Below, in pieces: positions 5,659-12,949 of a stretch of 13,036 nt of DNA (position 1 is its first letter; the number at the start of each line of letters is the position of its first letter). Below the pieces are notes generated by a model. The model saw only the letters and a list, made by a program, of their open reading frames with translations. It did not search any database and was not told the origin of the DNA. Source of the stretch: a bacterium (GTDB lineage Bacteria > Oederibacteriota > PGYV01 > DSBP01). The translations under genes and the position numbers were made by a program. Where the stretch lies: the NCBI GenBank assembly GCA_011049465.1, contig DSBP01000341.1:1-13036 (forward strand). The letters are read 5' to 3'.

Positions 5659-7701
5659 ATGGGAAGTGTTCAGTACATACTGAAAAGGACAGGCGAGCTT
5701 GTTCCTTTTGACGCGGCGAAAATAACCTCGGCGGTCTTCAAGGCTTTCAAGGCGAACAACAATTACGAGAAGGAAAAGGCAGACAGGATTTCAGAGCAGG
5801 TTGTCTCAATCATCAGCGTGTTATACAAGGACGGAAAGGTGCCGACCGTTGAAAACGTCCAGGACCTTGTTGAGACCACGCTCTTAAACAACGGGTTTAC
5901 CGCAATCGCGAAATCATACATCCTATACAGGGATCAGCGCGCGAAAATCAGGGAGGTCAAGAATCTTCTGACGGAATCAACCACAATGGTTGACGACTAT
6001 CTGCGCAAGCTTGACTGGAGAATCAAGGAAAACTCAAATATGAGCTATTCGCTTCAGGGGCTCAACAACCACGTAAGCTCAATAATAACATCCACCTACT
6101 GGCTGAACAAAATATACACTCCGGAGATAAAAGAGGCGCACAGCGACGGCGCCCTTCACCTTCACGACCTGGGGCTGCTCTCTGTTTACTGCTGCGGCTG
6201 GGATTTAAAGGACCTGCTTTTCCGCGGGTTCGGCGGGGTTGAGGGCAAGATTGAGTCCGCGCCGCCGTCCCATTTTGAGTCCGCGCTCGGGCAGATTGTA
6301 AATTTCTTTTACACTCTTCAGGGAGAGGCGGCCGGCGCGCAGGCTTTCGCCAATTTTGACACTTTGCTCGCGCCTTTTATCAGGCACGAGAAGCTCTCTT
6401 ACGAATGCGTGAAGAGGGCGATGAGGCGATTTCTGTTTAACATGAACATACCCACAAGGGTTGGTTTCCAGACGCCGTTCACGAATATAACAATGGACCT
6501 TGTTGTACCCGATAACATGAAGGATGAGGCGGTTATAATAGGTGGGGAGATTCAAAACACCACCTACGGCGAGTATCAGGAAGAGCTCTATATTTTAAAC
6601 AGGGCCTTTGCCGAGGTGATGCTCGAGGGCGATTCCAAGGGCAGGATATTTACCTTCCCCATACCGACTTACAATATCACAAAGAATTTTGACTGGGACA
6701 ACAGCCAGCTTGACCCTGTGTGGGAGATGACCGCCAAATACGGAATACCTTATTTCGCGAACTATGTTAATTCAGACATGAGCCCTGATGACGCGCGGTC
6801 CATGTGCTGCCGCTTAAGGCTCGACAACAGGGAACTCAGAAAACGGGGAGGCGGGCTTTTCGGCTCCAACCCGCTCACCGGCTCAATAGGCGTTGTGACA
6901 ATAAATATGCCGAGGCTGGGTTTCAGGCACAAAGGCAACAAAGAGGCGCTGTTAAAAGAGCTTGTCTATCTTATGGATACGGCAAAAGAGAGCCTTGAAA
7001 TAAAGCGCAAGATGCTTGAGAAGCTGACCGACCAGGGGCTCTATCCTTACTCGCGCCATTACCTTGACATTGTCAGGCAGCGCGGCGGCAAATACTGGTC
7101 AAACCATTTCTCCACAATAGGCCTGATAGGAATGAACGAGGCCTGCATTAACTTCATGGAAAAAGACATCACAACGGATGAGGGAAGCGTGTTTACAATA
7201 GAAATTCTTGAGTTTATGCGGGACAGGCTGGTTGAATACCAGGAAGAGACAGGAAATTTTTATAACCTGGAGGCAACGCCGGGCGAGGGGACCTCGTACA
7301 GGCTGGCAAAGATTGACAGGGAAAAATATCCCGGAATCAAAGCCATGGGCGCAAAGGACCCGTATTACACAAATTCCACCCAGCTTCCGGTCTATTTCAC
7401 AAAAGATGTATTCAGGGCGCTTGAGCATCAGGACCCGCTTCAGACCCGCTACACCGGCGGGACGGTTTTTCACGTTTTCCTTGGCGAGAGGCTCAATGAC
7501 ATAAAAGAGACAAAGAATCTGGTAAAAAAGATAGCAGAGGGTTTTCATCTTCCTTATTATTCCCTTACCCCGACTTTCAGCGTCTGCCCGGTGCACGGGT
7601 ATCTGTCGGGAGAGCACAGGGATTGCCCTGTTTGTAAAACAGAAAAGGAAGATGCGCTGCGCAGTCAGATTATGGAATTAAAGGAAATGCTGACAGTATA
7701 A
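5659..7701 (+). CDS. nrdD: Anaerobic (class III) ribonucleoside-triphosphate reductase, catalytic subunit lacking the glycyl-radical domain
   Basis: From ATG 5659 the protein has 680 residues. It begins with an ATP-cone allosteric domain (SVQYILKRTGELVPFDAAKI, residues 3-22). A longer frame opens at GTG 5611, but that codon has no ribosome binding site; 5659 has AAGGGGA upstream and matches the usual N-terminus. The barrel domain includes SVYCCGWDLKDLL and SMCCRLRLDNREL, which hold the expected active-site cysteines. GSIGVVTINMPRLGF and FHVFLGERL are also typical of NrdD. Near the C-terminus a zinc site (CPVH...CPVC, residues 643-659) is present. The protein then stops after a short helix (RSQIMELKEMLTV) without the RVxGY glycyl-radical motif that normally follows. 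That domain is in the next small gene. The enzyme makes dNTPs from NTPs without oxygen. Confidence 0.95.
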   Translation: MGSVQYILKRTGELVPFDAAKITSAVFKAFKANNNYEKEKADRISEQVVSIISVLYKDGKVPTVENVQDLVETTLLNNGFTAIAKSYILYRDQRAKIREVKNLLTESTTMVDDYLRKLDWRIKENSNMSYSLQGLNNHVSSIITSTYWLNKIYTPEIKEAHSDGALHLHDLGLLSVYCCGWDLKDLLFRGFGGVEGKIESAPPSHFESALGQIVNFFYTLQGEAAGAQAFANFDTLLAPFIRHEKLSYECVKRAMRRFLFNMNIPTRVGFQTPFTNITMDLVVPDNMKDEAVIIGGEIQNTTYGEYQEELYILNRAFAEVMLEGDSKGRIFTFPIPTYNITKNFDWDNSQLDPVWEMTAKYGIPYFANYVNSDMSPDDARSMCCRLRLDNRELRKRGGGLFGSNPLTGSIGVVTINMPRLGFRHKGNKEALLKELVYLMDTAKESLEIKRKMLEKLTDQGLYPYSRHYLDIVRQRGGKYWSNHFSTIGLIGMNEACINFMEKDITTDEGSVFTIEILEFMRDRLVEYQEETGNFYNLEATPGEGTSYRLAKIDREKYPGIKAMGAKDPYYTNSTQLPVYFTKDVFRALEHQDPLQTRYTGGTVFHVFLGERLNDIKETKNLVKKIAEGFHLPYYSLTPTFSVCPVHGYLSGEHRDCPVCKTEKEDALRSQIMELKEMLTV

Positions 7702-7741
7702 CAGGGGCGATGCCCAAAAAATAACAGAAGGAGGAGAAGAG

Positions 7742-7945
7742 ATGGGAAGAGGAGAAATTCTGGCAAAGATTGAGGAACTGGAAAAACAGCTTGAAGAGGT
7801 AAAGGGTTCGGAGTGCGAGGTTTACAGCAGGATAGTGGGCTATTTCAGGCCTGTTAAGCAGTGGAACAACGGCAAGCAGGAAGAGTACAAGGACAGGGAA
7901 GAGTTCCGGCTATCATACACAGATTCAACCGTAAAAGCCTGCTGA
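7742..7945 (+). CDS. Separate glycyl-radical domain of anaerobic ribonucleotide reductase
   Basis: This 67-aa protein carries the glycyl-radical loop missing from the preceding catalytic subunit: CEVYSRIVGYFRPVKQWN at residues 25-42 with G33 the expected radical site, then GKQEEYKDREEF as in NrdD C-termini. Residues 1-22 form a charged amphipathic helix (ILAKIEELEKQLEEV), which may dock on the terminal helix of the large subunit. The start has a strong AGGAGG (7729-7734) 7 nt upstream, and the gap to nrdD is 40 nt. The small frame has a stop at 7691-7693, so only a +1 shift within about 7694-7698 could fuse the two frames. No slippery sequence is seen there. I therefore favour a true split enzyme. 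It should be activated by NrdG, encoded 16 nt downstream. Confidence 0.9.
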   Translation: MGRGEILAKIEELEKQLEEVKGSECEVYSRIVGYFRPVKQWNNGKQEEYKDREEFRLSYTDSTVKAC

Positions 7946-7961
7946 AAGGCATTATTTTATA

Positions 7962-8663
7962 ATGAGGATAAACGGCTTTACCGGGGTATCGCTTATTGAT
8001 TACCCCGGAAAGATATGCTCAATAGTCTACACGTCGCCGTGCAATTTCAAATGCCCGTTTTGCCACAATGTCTCCCTGATTACGGTTAACCCCGATACTC
8101 TGAGCGAAGAGGACATACTTGAGGACATATCGGACAGGCGACTGTTCATAGACGCCGTGACAGTAACGGGAGGCGAGCCTTTTATGCAGCGTGACTTAAG
8201 CTCTTTTCTGGCGAAAATAAAATCCTTCGGCCTTCTCTCCAAGGTTGACACAAACGGTTATGAGCCCGGAAAACTGGCGAAACTGATAAGCGAAGGGCTT
8301 ATTGATTACGCGGCCATGGACATAAAGGCGCCTTTGAATTTTTACGATGTGGCGAGCGGCGTCGCGGCAGATACATCCAGGATAAAGGATTCCATAGACA
8401 TAATAATGAACTCCGGAATAGACTATTGTTTCAGGACGACTGTTGTGCCGGGGATAATTGACGGGAAATCGCTTGAGAAAATAGGCCGGCTTATAAAAGG
8501 CGCGAAGTTTTTTGTAATACAGCAGTATGAAAACACAATGACCCTTGACCGGAGCTATGAAAAGATAAAACCCTATGGCGAAGAACAGCTTGCGGGGTTC
8601 AGCCGTATAATGGAAAAATATGCGGAAAAAGTAAGGACAGCAAACACCGCGCTTGTTTCATAA
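7962..8663 (+). CDS. nrdG: Anaerobic ribonucleotide reductase activating protein (radical SAM)
   Basis: This 233-aa cytoplasmic radical-SAM enzyme should generate the glycyl radical on the small nrdD-derived subunit, using S-adenosylmethionine and a [4Fe-4S] cluster. The cluster motif CxxxCxxC is C27, C31 and C34 (SPCNFKCPFCHN). The SAM-binding TGGEP follows (VTVTGGEPFMQ). The start MRINGFTGVSLIDYPGK is typical of the longer NrdG type found with ATP-cone NrdD proteins, which is related to PflA. It is the last gene of the nrd operon. The ribosome binding site is weak (AAAGG about 12 nt upstream), so translation may partly depend on coupling to the preceding small gene. No clear terminator is seen after the stop. 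Confidence 0.95.
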   Translation: MRINGFTGVSLIDYPGKICSIVYTSPCNFKCPFCHNVSLITVNPDTLSEEDILEDISDRRLFIDAVTVTGGEPFMQRDLSSFLAKIKSFGLLSKVDTNGYEPGKLAKLISEGLIDYAAMDIKAPLNFYDVASGVAADTSRIKDSIDIIMNSGIDYCFRTTVVPGIIDGKSLEKIGRLIKGAKFFVIQQYENTMTLDRSYEKIKPYGEEQLAGFSRIMEKYAEKVRTANTALVS

Positions 8664-8739
8664 CAAAACCACCGTTTTATTCTGTTGCTGCGAATCCCCC
8701 TTTAAAACCGGTATTTTTCTGCCATTGGCGTAAAATTGT

Positions 8740-8768
8740 TTGTAATTAAGCCGGCTGTGTGCTATATA
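8740..8768 (+). promoter_or_regulatory. Possible promoter for the two-component operon
   Basis: TTGTAA (8740-8745), a 17-bp spacer and TATATA (8763-8768) lie about 80 bp upstream of the kinase start. The surrounding run of TATATATATACTATAAAG offers other -10 choices, so the exact element is uncertain. Confidence 0.45.
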
Positions 8769-8811
8769 TATACTATAAAGCATAATAAGCACGCAGGTTT
8801 GGAGCGGTAAA

Positions 8812-8825
8812 ACGGCGAAGGCCGT
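8812..8825 (+). other. Leader hairpin before the histidine kinase
   Basis: ACGGC/GCCGT form a 5-bp stem with a GAAG loop in the leader, 20 nt before the kinase start codon. It does not match any riboswitch consensus I know. It may affect access to the GGGCGGGG ribosome binding region (8835-8842). Confidence 0.3.
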
Positions 8826-8845
8826 AATTCGACAGGGCGGGGATA

Positions 8846-10750
8846 ATGAAACTGGAAAACAGGATTAAGGCGGGTTATTTAATAACGGTAATACTTGCCG
8901 TTATCGTTATAATACTCCTCATAATCCGTTTTTATATCAGCCGCAAATCCGACATTTACAATTTTTATATTTCCCAGGCGTATCACATAAGCCAAAACAT
9001 ACATACCATGGTTGAGAGTGTTGAGTTTAATGTATTGAGCTTGTCCCTGAATGTCCTGGTAAAAACACGAAATGATTCAGGTTTTACGAATTTTCTGAAC
9101 GCGGACGAAAAAAAGTTTATATACAAATACGGCGCTGAAGAAGAGCGGATTATTGAGGTTTTCAGCAGATACAGAAAAACACACCCTTATGTTAATTCGG
9201 TTTATATGGGCAGGGCAAACGGCTCGTTTGTGCGCTCGCATAAGAGGGCAGAACCCACAAAATACGACCCGCGGGAGAGGCCGTGGTATAAGCTTGCCGT
9301 TAAGGACAAAAATTCCGTGATGATAACAGAACCGTACCGGGCCGTGACCACAGAGGATATAAATATCGGAGTGGTAAAGGCGCTTGCCGGTGATGACGGC
9401 GCTGTTTACGGAGTGGTGGGCGCGGATATAACACTTGAAAAACTCAGCGATTTTGTCAGCGGAGTCAGGCTCATTAAGGGGTCTCATGTCATGCTGGTTG
9501 ACAGAAACGGCGTCATTCTTACGGGGCCCGACAGGGACAAACTGTTTAAAAAATATGATGACGCGGGGTTTGAGGGGTTTGAAGCGGTAATGGCAGGTGA
9601 TAAGGGCATGGCGCTTATAAAAGGGGATGGCAGGAAGTGGAACGTTTTTTATGAAACCATTTCCAGGTTTGGATGGAAAGTATGCGCCTTTGTCCCCGGG
9701 CATGTAATTTACGCTGAGGTTGGAGGTTTTGTCCGGATACTGTTTGTGATTATGATGCTTTACATAGCCGCGGCTTTTTTTCTGAACCGTGTTTTATCAA
9801 AAAAAATTACAAATCCCTTTAACAGGCTTCTTGCTGAAATGGACGCGCTGGCGAAAAACATAGAAAATAAAAACAGATTCAGCAAAATCGATACTGACGG
9901 CACCGATGAGATAAGAAGGCTGGCCGATACATATAATGATATGGGCGAAAGGCTGGCTGAGGCTTACAGAGACCTTGAACAAAATTACGAGAAACTGAAA
10001 GAGATGGATAAGATGAAGACCTATTTCGTTTCAATGATATCGCATGAGCTGAAAACCCCTCTTGTCGTGATTGAGGGCGCTTACAATATGCTTGTAAAGG
10101 AGCCTGCCTCGCCCCCGGAAAAAAGGAAGGCGCTTGAAAAAATGATGGAGCTTAACATAAACAGGCTGAGGCTTACGGTAGCTGACCTTATAGACGCATC
10201 GCTTATGGAATCGGGCGTGCTGAAACTGCGGAAAACAAGGGGCAGTATAAACAGGCTTTTGGAGGGTGTTAAGGCGCATTTTTCCGTTATAGGGGGAGAA
10301 AGGCGCATTAAAATATTAACAGAACCGGGCGGCGAAGAAGTGCAGGTAACGGCTGACATGCGCAGGCTTGAGCAGGTTTTATTCAATATAATCGGAAACA
10401 GCCTCAAATTTGCATGCGGGGATTCGGAGATATTTGTAAGCGCGGAAAAACTCAAAAAAGACGATTTGAGCGGTATTCCGGAAAGCGCGCCATCTCTTGC
10501 CCCGTCAAACGAATATGTCCTGATAAGCGTAAAGGACAGCGGCCCCGGGATTGAAGAAAAGGAACTGGAAAGGATATTTGATTTGTTTTATCAGGCAGGG
10601 GATGTGATAGCCAGGAAATATGACGGCATAGGAGCGGGGCTGAGCATAGCGAAAAAAATAACAGAGGCTCACGGCGGGCTGCTGTGGGCACGGTCCGAGG
10701 GCAGGGATAAAGGCGCGGAGTTCTTTATCCTTTTGCCCGCGGAGGCATGA
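8846..10750 (+). CDS. Membrane sensor histidine kinase with periplasmic Cache domain
   Basis: This 634-aa inner-membrane kinase has a first membrane segment at about 10-32, then a periplasmic double-Cache ligand-binding domain (about 40-290). Its membrane-proximal core shows YDPRERPWYKLA at 140-151 and TEPYR at 161-165, typical of dCache_1 proteins that sense small organic molecules. A second membrane segment (about 295-316) leads into a HAMP linker (about 317-370, DEIRRLADTYNDM) and a coiled linker. The HisKA domain has phosphoacceptor H400 in SHELKTP, and the ATPase domain has NIIGNSLKF at 514-522, DSGPGI at 564-569 and DGIGAGLSIAKK at 593-604. The last motif has GIGAGLS where GTGLGLS is usual. 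The partner regulator follows after 15 nt. The ligand cannot be deduced. Confidence 0.93.
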   Translation: MKLENRIKAGYLITVILAVIVIILLIIRFYISRKSDIYNFYISQAYHISQNIHTMVESVEFNVLSLSLNVLVKTRNDSGFTNFLNADEKKFIYKYGAEEERIIEVFSRYRKTHPYVNSVYMGRANGSFVRSHKRAEPTKYDPRERPWYKLAVKDKNSVMITEPYRAVTTEDINIGVVKALAGDDGAVYGVVGADITLEKLSDFVSGVRLIKGSHVMLVDRNGVILTGPDRDKLFKKYDDAGFEGFEAVMAGDKGMALIKGDGRKWNVFYETISRFGWKVCAFVPGHVIYAEVGGFVRILFVIMMLYIAAAFFLNRVLSKKITNPFNRLLAEMDALAKNIENKNRFSKIDTDGTDEIRRLADTYNDMGERLAEAYRDLEQNYEKLKEMDKMKTYFVSMISHELKTPLVVIEGAYNMLVKEPASPPEKRKALEKMMELNINRLRLTVADLIDASLMESGVLKLRKTRGSINRLLEGVKAHFSVIGGERRIKILTEPGGEEVQVTADMRRLEQVLFNIIGNSLKFACGDSEIFVSAEKLKKDDLSGIPESAPSLAPSNEYVLISVKDSGPGIEEKELERIFDLFYQAGDVIARKYDGIGAGLSIAKKITEAHGGLLWARSEGRDKGAEFFILLPAEA

Positions 10751-10765
10751 CTGAAAGGGGAAAAC

Positions 10766-11140
10766 ATGAAAACATCAAAGATTCTTGTGGTGGATGACGA
10801 GCCTGATGTTATTTATCTGACAAAGATGGTGCTCAACGGCCCGGAATTCGAGATAACGTCGGCTCACAACGGGGAAGAGTGCTTTAAAATAATTGAAAGC
10901 GGAGAGAGGCCCGACCTTATCCTGCTCGACATAATGATGCCCTGCATAAGCGGGTATGATGTCTGCAAAAAGCTGAAGGGGTCGAAAAAGACAAAAAACC
11001 TGAAGATTTCCTTTTATTCGGCCCTGCCTGAGGAGGAAATCCGTAAAAAAATGGAGGAGGCAGGCGCGGATTTTTACCTGGAAAAAAGTTTTGAAATCGA
11101 TGCGTTGAAATCCAAAGTTAAAGAAATGCTCGCGCAATAA
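10766..11140 (+). CDS. Single-domain (receiver-only) response regulator
   Basis: This 124-aa cytoplasmic CheY-like protein is the likely phosphorylation partner of the preceding kinase. The receiver residues are present: acidic D10, D11 and E12 (VVDDEPD), phosphoacceptor D55 (LILLDIMMP), S85 in the switch position and K107. The usual KPF after the lysine is KSF here, so the common cis-proline is lost. There is no DNA-binding or enzymatic output domain, so it should act by protein contact or as a phosphorelay intermediate rather than as a transcription factor. Its ribosome binding site is AAAGGGG, 15 nt after the kinase stop, and the two genes form one operon. No clear terminator follows. Its downstream target is not in the window. 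Confidence 0.93.
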   Translation: MKTSKILVVDDEPDVIYLTKMVLNGPEFEITSAHNGEECFKIIESGERPDLILLDIMMPCISGYDVCKKLKGSKKTKNLKISFYSALPEEEIRKKMEEAGADFYLEKSFEIDALKSKVKEMLAQ

Positions 11141-11217
11141 AATAATTGGTGTAAAAAACGCGCCTGCCCTGAGCCGGTTTAAACCCCTTTTATTGTCTTT
11201 TTTACCAAATCCTTGTT

Positions 11218-11249
11218 GAGGTGGGCCGGGGCGGGCAGCGGAGAAATTT
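11218..11249 (+). repeat. Direct repeat, copy 1 (32 bp)
   Basis: This 32-bp GC-rich block recurs at 12950-12981 with 31 of 32 positions identical and in the same orientation. The two copies bracket the alcohol dehydrogenase gene. This copy overlaps the left arm of the inverted-repeat element at 11224-11433. Confidence 0.9.
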
Positions 11250-11433
11250 CGCCGATTTACATCGGCGGTGAGCCCGGTCACCTGTTGACTCGTTAATGGC
11301 CGCGGTTAGGCTTGCGCGGGTTTCAGGGCGGTGACTCTCATGCAGGGTACAGGTGTTTGGGATGGCGTTGAATAGCGCACAGCACAGACGCGCCCTGAGT
11401 TCTCGACGAAATTTTCCGCTACCCACCCCGTCC
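11224..11433. mobile_element. GC-rich non-coding element with about 30-bp inverted arms, MITE-like
   Basis: The arms 11224-11254 and 11404-11433 are inverted copies matching at about 26 of 31 positions with a one-base gap. Inside are a 7-bp hairpin (CGCCGAT/ATCGGCG, 11250-11267) and a nested inverted pair (CACCTGT 11279-11285, ACAGGTG 11349-11355). I see no convincing protein in either strand; small minus-strand frames exist here but have no family motif. It is the main content of the 522-nt gene-free gap 11141-11662 and differs from the AT-rich spacers elsewhere. A second copy begins at 12950. It may be a non-autonomous transposable element, a remnant, or a structured RNA; target-site duplications are not evident. 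Confidence 0.6.
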
Positions 11434-11500
11434 TGCGATGGTTAGTGTTAAGGCAATGGTTGTTTAGCAGCCTGCAAAAACCTGCGAAATTATTCGTAGT

Positions 11501-11519
11501 GACGGGGTTCATCCCCGTC
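11501..11519. repeat. Perfect 7-bp hairpin (GACGGGG/CCCCGTC)
   Basis: GACGGGG and CCCCGTC flank a TTCAT loop. It lies about 70 bp to the right of the inverted-repeat element and has no T-run after it. It recalls the T-arm of a tRNA only superficially and may be a separate small palindromic repeat. Confidence 0.45.
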
Positions 11520-11582
11520 TAAGCGTCTTGTATTCTGGGGGTTGCTCAATTTCCCGGAGAAAAGAGAAAAGTATTGAGTTTT

Positions 11583-11615
11583 CGGCTTTGAATTTTAAAG
11601 CCGTTATGTTATTAT
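11583..11615 (+). promoter_or_regulatory. Promoter and overlapping inverted repeat upstream of the alcohol dehydrogenase
   Basis: TTGAAT (11588-11593), a 16-bp spacer and TATTAT (11610-11615) form a plausible sigma70-type promoter about 48 nt before the ATG. A perfect inverted repeat, CGGCTTT (11583-11589) and AAAGCCG (11597-11603) with a 7-nt centre, overlaps the -35 and looks like an operator. It does not match the Rex consensus. Confidence 0.55.
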
Positions 11616-11662
11616 CATATTACGTTGCGAAATATAAGTAAAAATATATTAAGGAGGAACGG

Positions 11663-12847
11663 ATGAAAAATTTCATCATTTACAATCCGGTTAAAATTCA
11701 CTTTAGAAACGGAGTTTTCGCTGAGGCGGGCAAAGAGGCGGCCGCGCTCGGAAAAAAAGCCCTGATAGTGACGGGCAAAAATTCCGCCAAAAAAACAGGA
11801 GTGCTTGACAGGCTCGTTTCAATTCTGAAAAAAAAGGGTGTTGAACCGGCTGTTTATGACGGAGTTACTCCGAATCCCAAGACAACCGAGGTTGACGAAG
11901 CAGCCGCGCTTGGCGTCAAAAGCGGCTCTGATTTTGTAATAGGCCTCGGCGGCGGCTCGGCCATGGACGCCGCTAAAGGCGCTGCTGTGGCGGCGGCATC
12001 CGGCGGGAAGCTGTGGGATTATATTGCGCTTCCCGATAAAAAGGCGGCGCAGGTAAAAAACGCGCTTCCGATTATGCTTATACCCACGCTCGCGGCGACA
12101 GGCTCTGAGGGGAACCCCGCGGCTGTCTTCACAAACCCGGAGACAAGCCAGAAGGCAGCGCTTTACAACCCGGGAAAGATTTATCCCGTTCTCTCAATAG
12201 TTGACCCTGAGCTGACTCTTACTGTGCCAAAAAAACAGACAGCCGAAGGCATAATAGATGTGATTATGCATGTTCTTGAGGAATACCTGACAGGAGAAGG
12301 CGACTGCGCGCTGCAGGACAGGATAACCGAGGGAATAATACTCACCTGCATTGAAAGCGGGCAGCGTGTTATGGAAAACCTCTCTGACAGGGAGGCGCGC
12401 GCCGACATATCGCTCGCCTCAACTGTCGCGCTTCAGGGCCTGCCGAATTCTGGCCGCGCAGGAGCATGGGTAGTGCACCCGCTCGAGCATGCCGTAAGCG
12501 GGCTGTATGATTCAATAGCGCACGGCGCGGGCATAGCGGCTCTGCTGCCGCCTTATCTTAAATTCCTTGGAGAGGTGCAGCCCGGAAAAGTAAGACAGCT
12601 CGCGAACCGGCTATTCGGCGCGCCTGAAGAGGCTGACGGCGATGAGCTGACAGGGATTTGTATTGAGGGCATGCGGTCATTGTTGGGCGGGCTGGGCCTG
12701 CCGCTCAGCTTAAAAGAGCAGGGTATTGAAGAGGGGGCCGCCGGAAAGCTCGCGGAAAAAGTAATGGCAGTATCAGGGATGCCGCATCCAAAACTGAACA
12801 AGGAGAGGCTGAAAAAGATATTTGAGGAGGCGTGGGACGGGGAGTGA
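11663..12847 (+). CDS. Iron-containing (group III) alcohol dehydrogenase
   Basis: This 394-aa cytoplasmic NAD(P)H-dependent oxidoreductase is of the YqhD/BdhA type, which reduces aldehydes to alcohols, such as butyraldehyde or other short aldehydes. The cofactor-binding GGGSAMDAAK is at 96-105 and TLAATGSEGN at 142-151. Likely metal ligands are D199 and H203 (GIIDVIMH), H272 (VVHPLEH) and H287 (SIAHGAG). The distance H272-H287 is one residue more than the 14 seen in well-known relatives such as FucO and YqhD, a small family variation. The start ATG has AAGGAGG upstream (about 11651-11657). It is a single-gene unit with its own promoter, flanked on both sides by copies of a repeat. In a fermenting anaerobe it would help dispose of reducing power or detoxify aldehydes. 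The substrate is not determined. Confidence 0.93.
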   Translation: MKNFIIYNPVKIHFRNGVFAEAGKEAAALGKKALIVTGKNSAKKTGVLDRLVSILKKKGVEPAVYDGVTPNPKTTEVDEAAALGVKSGSDFVIGLGGGSAMDAAKGAAVAAASGGKLWDYIALPDKKAAQVKNALPIMLIPTLAATGSEGNPAAVFTNPETSQKAALYNPGKIYPVLSIVDPELTLTVPKKQTAEGIIDVIMHVLEEYLTGEGDCALQDRITEGIILTCIESGQRVMENLSDREARADISLASTVALQGLPNSGRAGAWVVHPLEHAVSGLYDSIAHGAGIAALLPPYLKFLGEVQPGKVRQLANRLFGAPEEADGDELTGICIEGMRSLLGGLGLPLSLKEQGIEEGAAGKLAEKVMAVSGMPHPKLNKERLKKIFEEAWDGE

Positions 12848-12910
12848 GGATGTGTGTAAGTTTATAGTAAGGATAAAGTAAACCGATTCGTTCCTTCTTT
12901 GTCGTCCACT

Positions 12911-12940
12911 TGTAAATTGCAAATTCTAAATTGTAAATTG
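12911..12940. repeat. AT-rich short tandem motif (TTGCAAATT / TTGTAAATT)
   Basis: Three variants of TGTAAATTGCAAATT-type sequence occur in a row, 60 bp after the dehydrogenase stop. They resemble the arms of the inverted repeat at 4502-4579. They may be part of a dispersed intergenic repeat, or simply low-complexity DNA. Confidence 0.4.
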
Positions 12941-12949
12941 TCTTCGCTG

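Noticed and set aside
8776..8845. Possible c-di-GMP riboswitch before the histidine kinase (CACGCAGG)
   Set aside because: Only a short string resembles the GEMM consensus; the conserved second stem and the GGTAGGTAGC-like part are missing.
11300..11312. Integron attC-like core (GGTTAGGC)
   Set aside because: No matching RYYYAAC inverse core is found at the proper distance and no integrase is present.
11202..11512. Small minus-strand open frames in the dehydrogenase upstream region
   Set aside because: They overlap each other and the inverted-repeat element, lack ribosome binding sites, and show no protein family motif. They look like by-products of the GC-rich repeat.
11501..11519. Possible tRNA T-arm (GGGGTTCATCCCC)
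   Set aside because: The loop does not fit TTCRANN with five-base-pair stem spacing, and there is no acceptor stem, D-arm or anticodon arm upstream.
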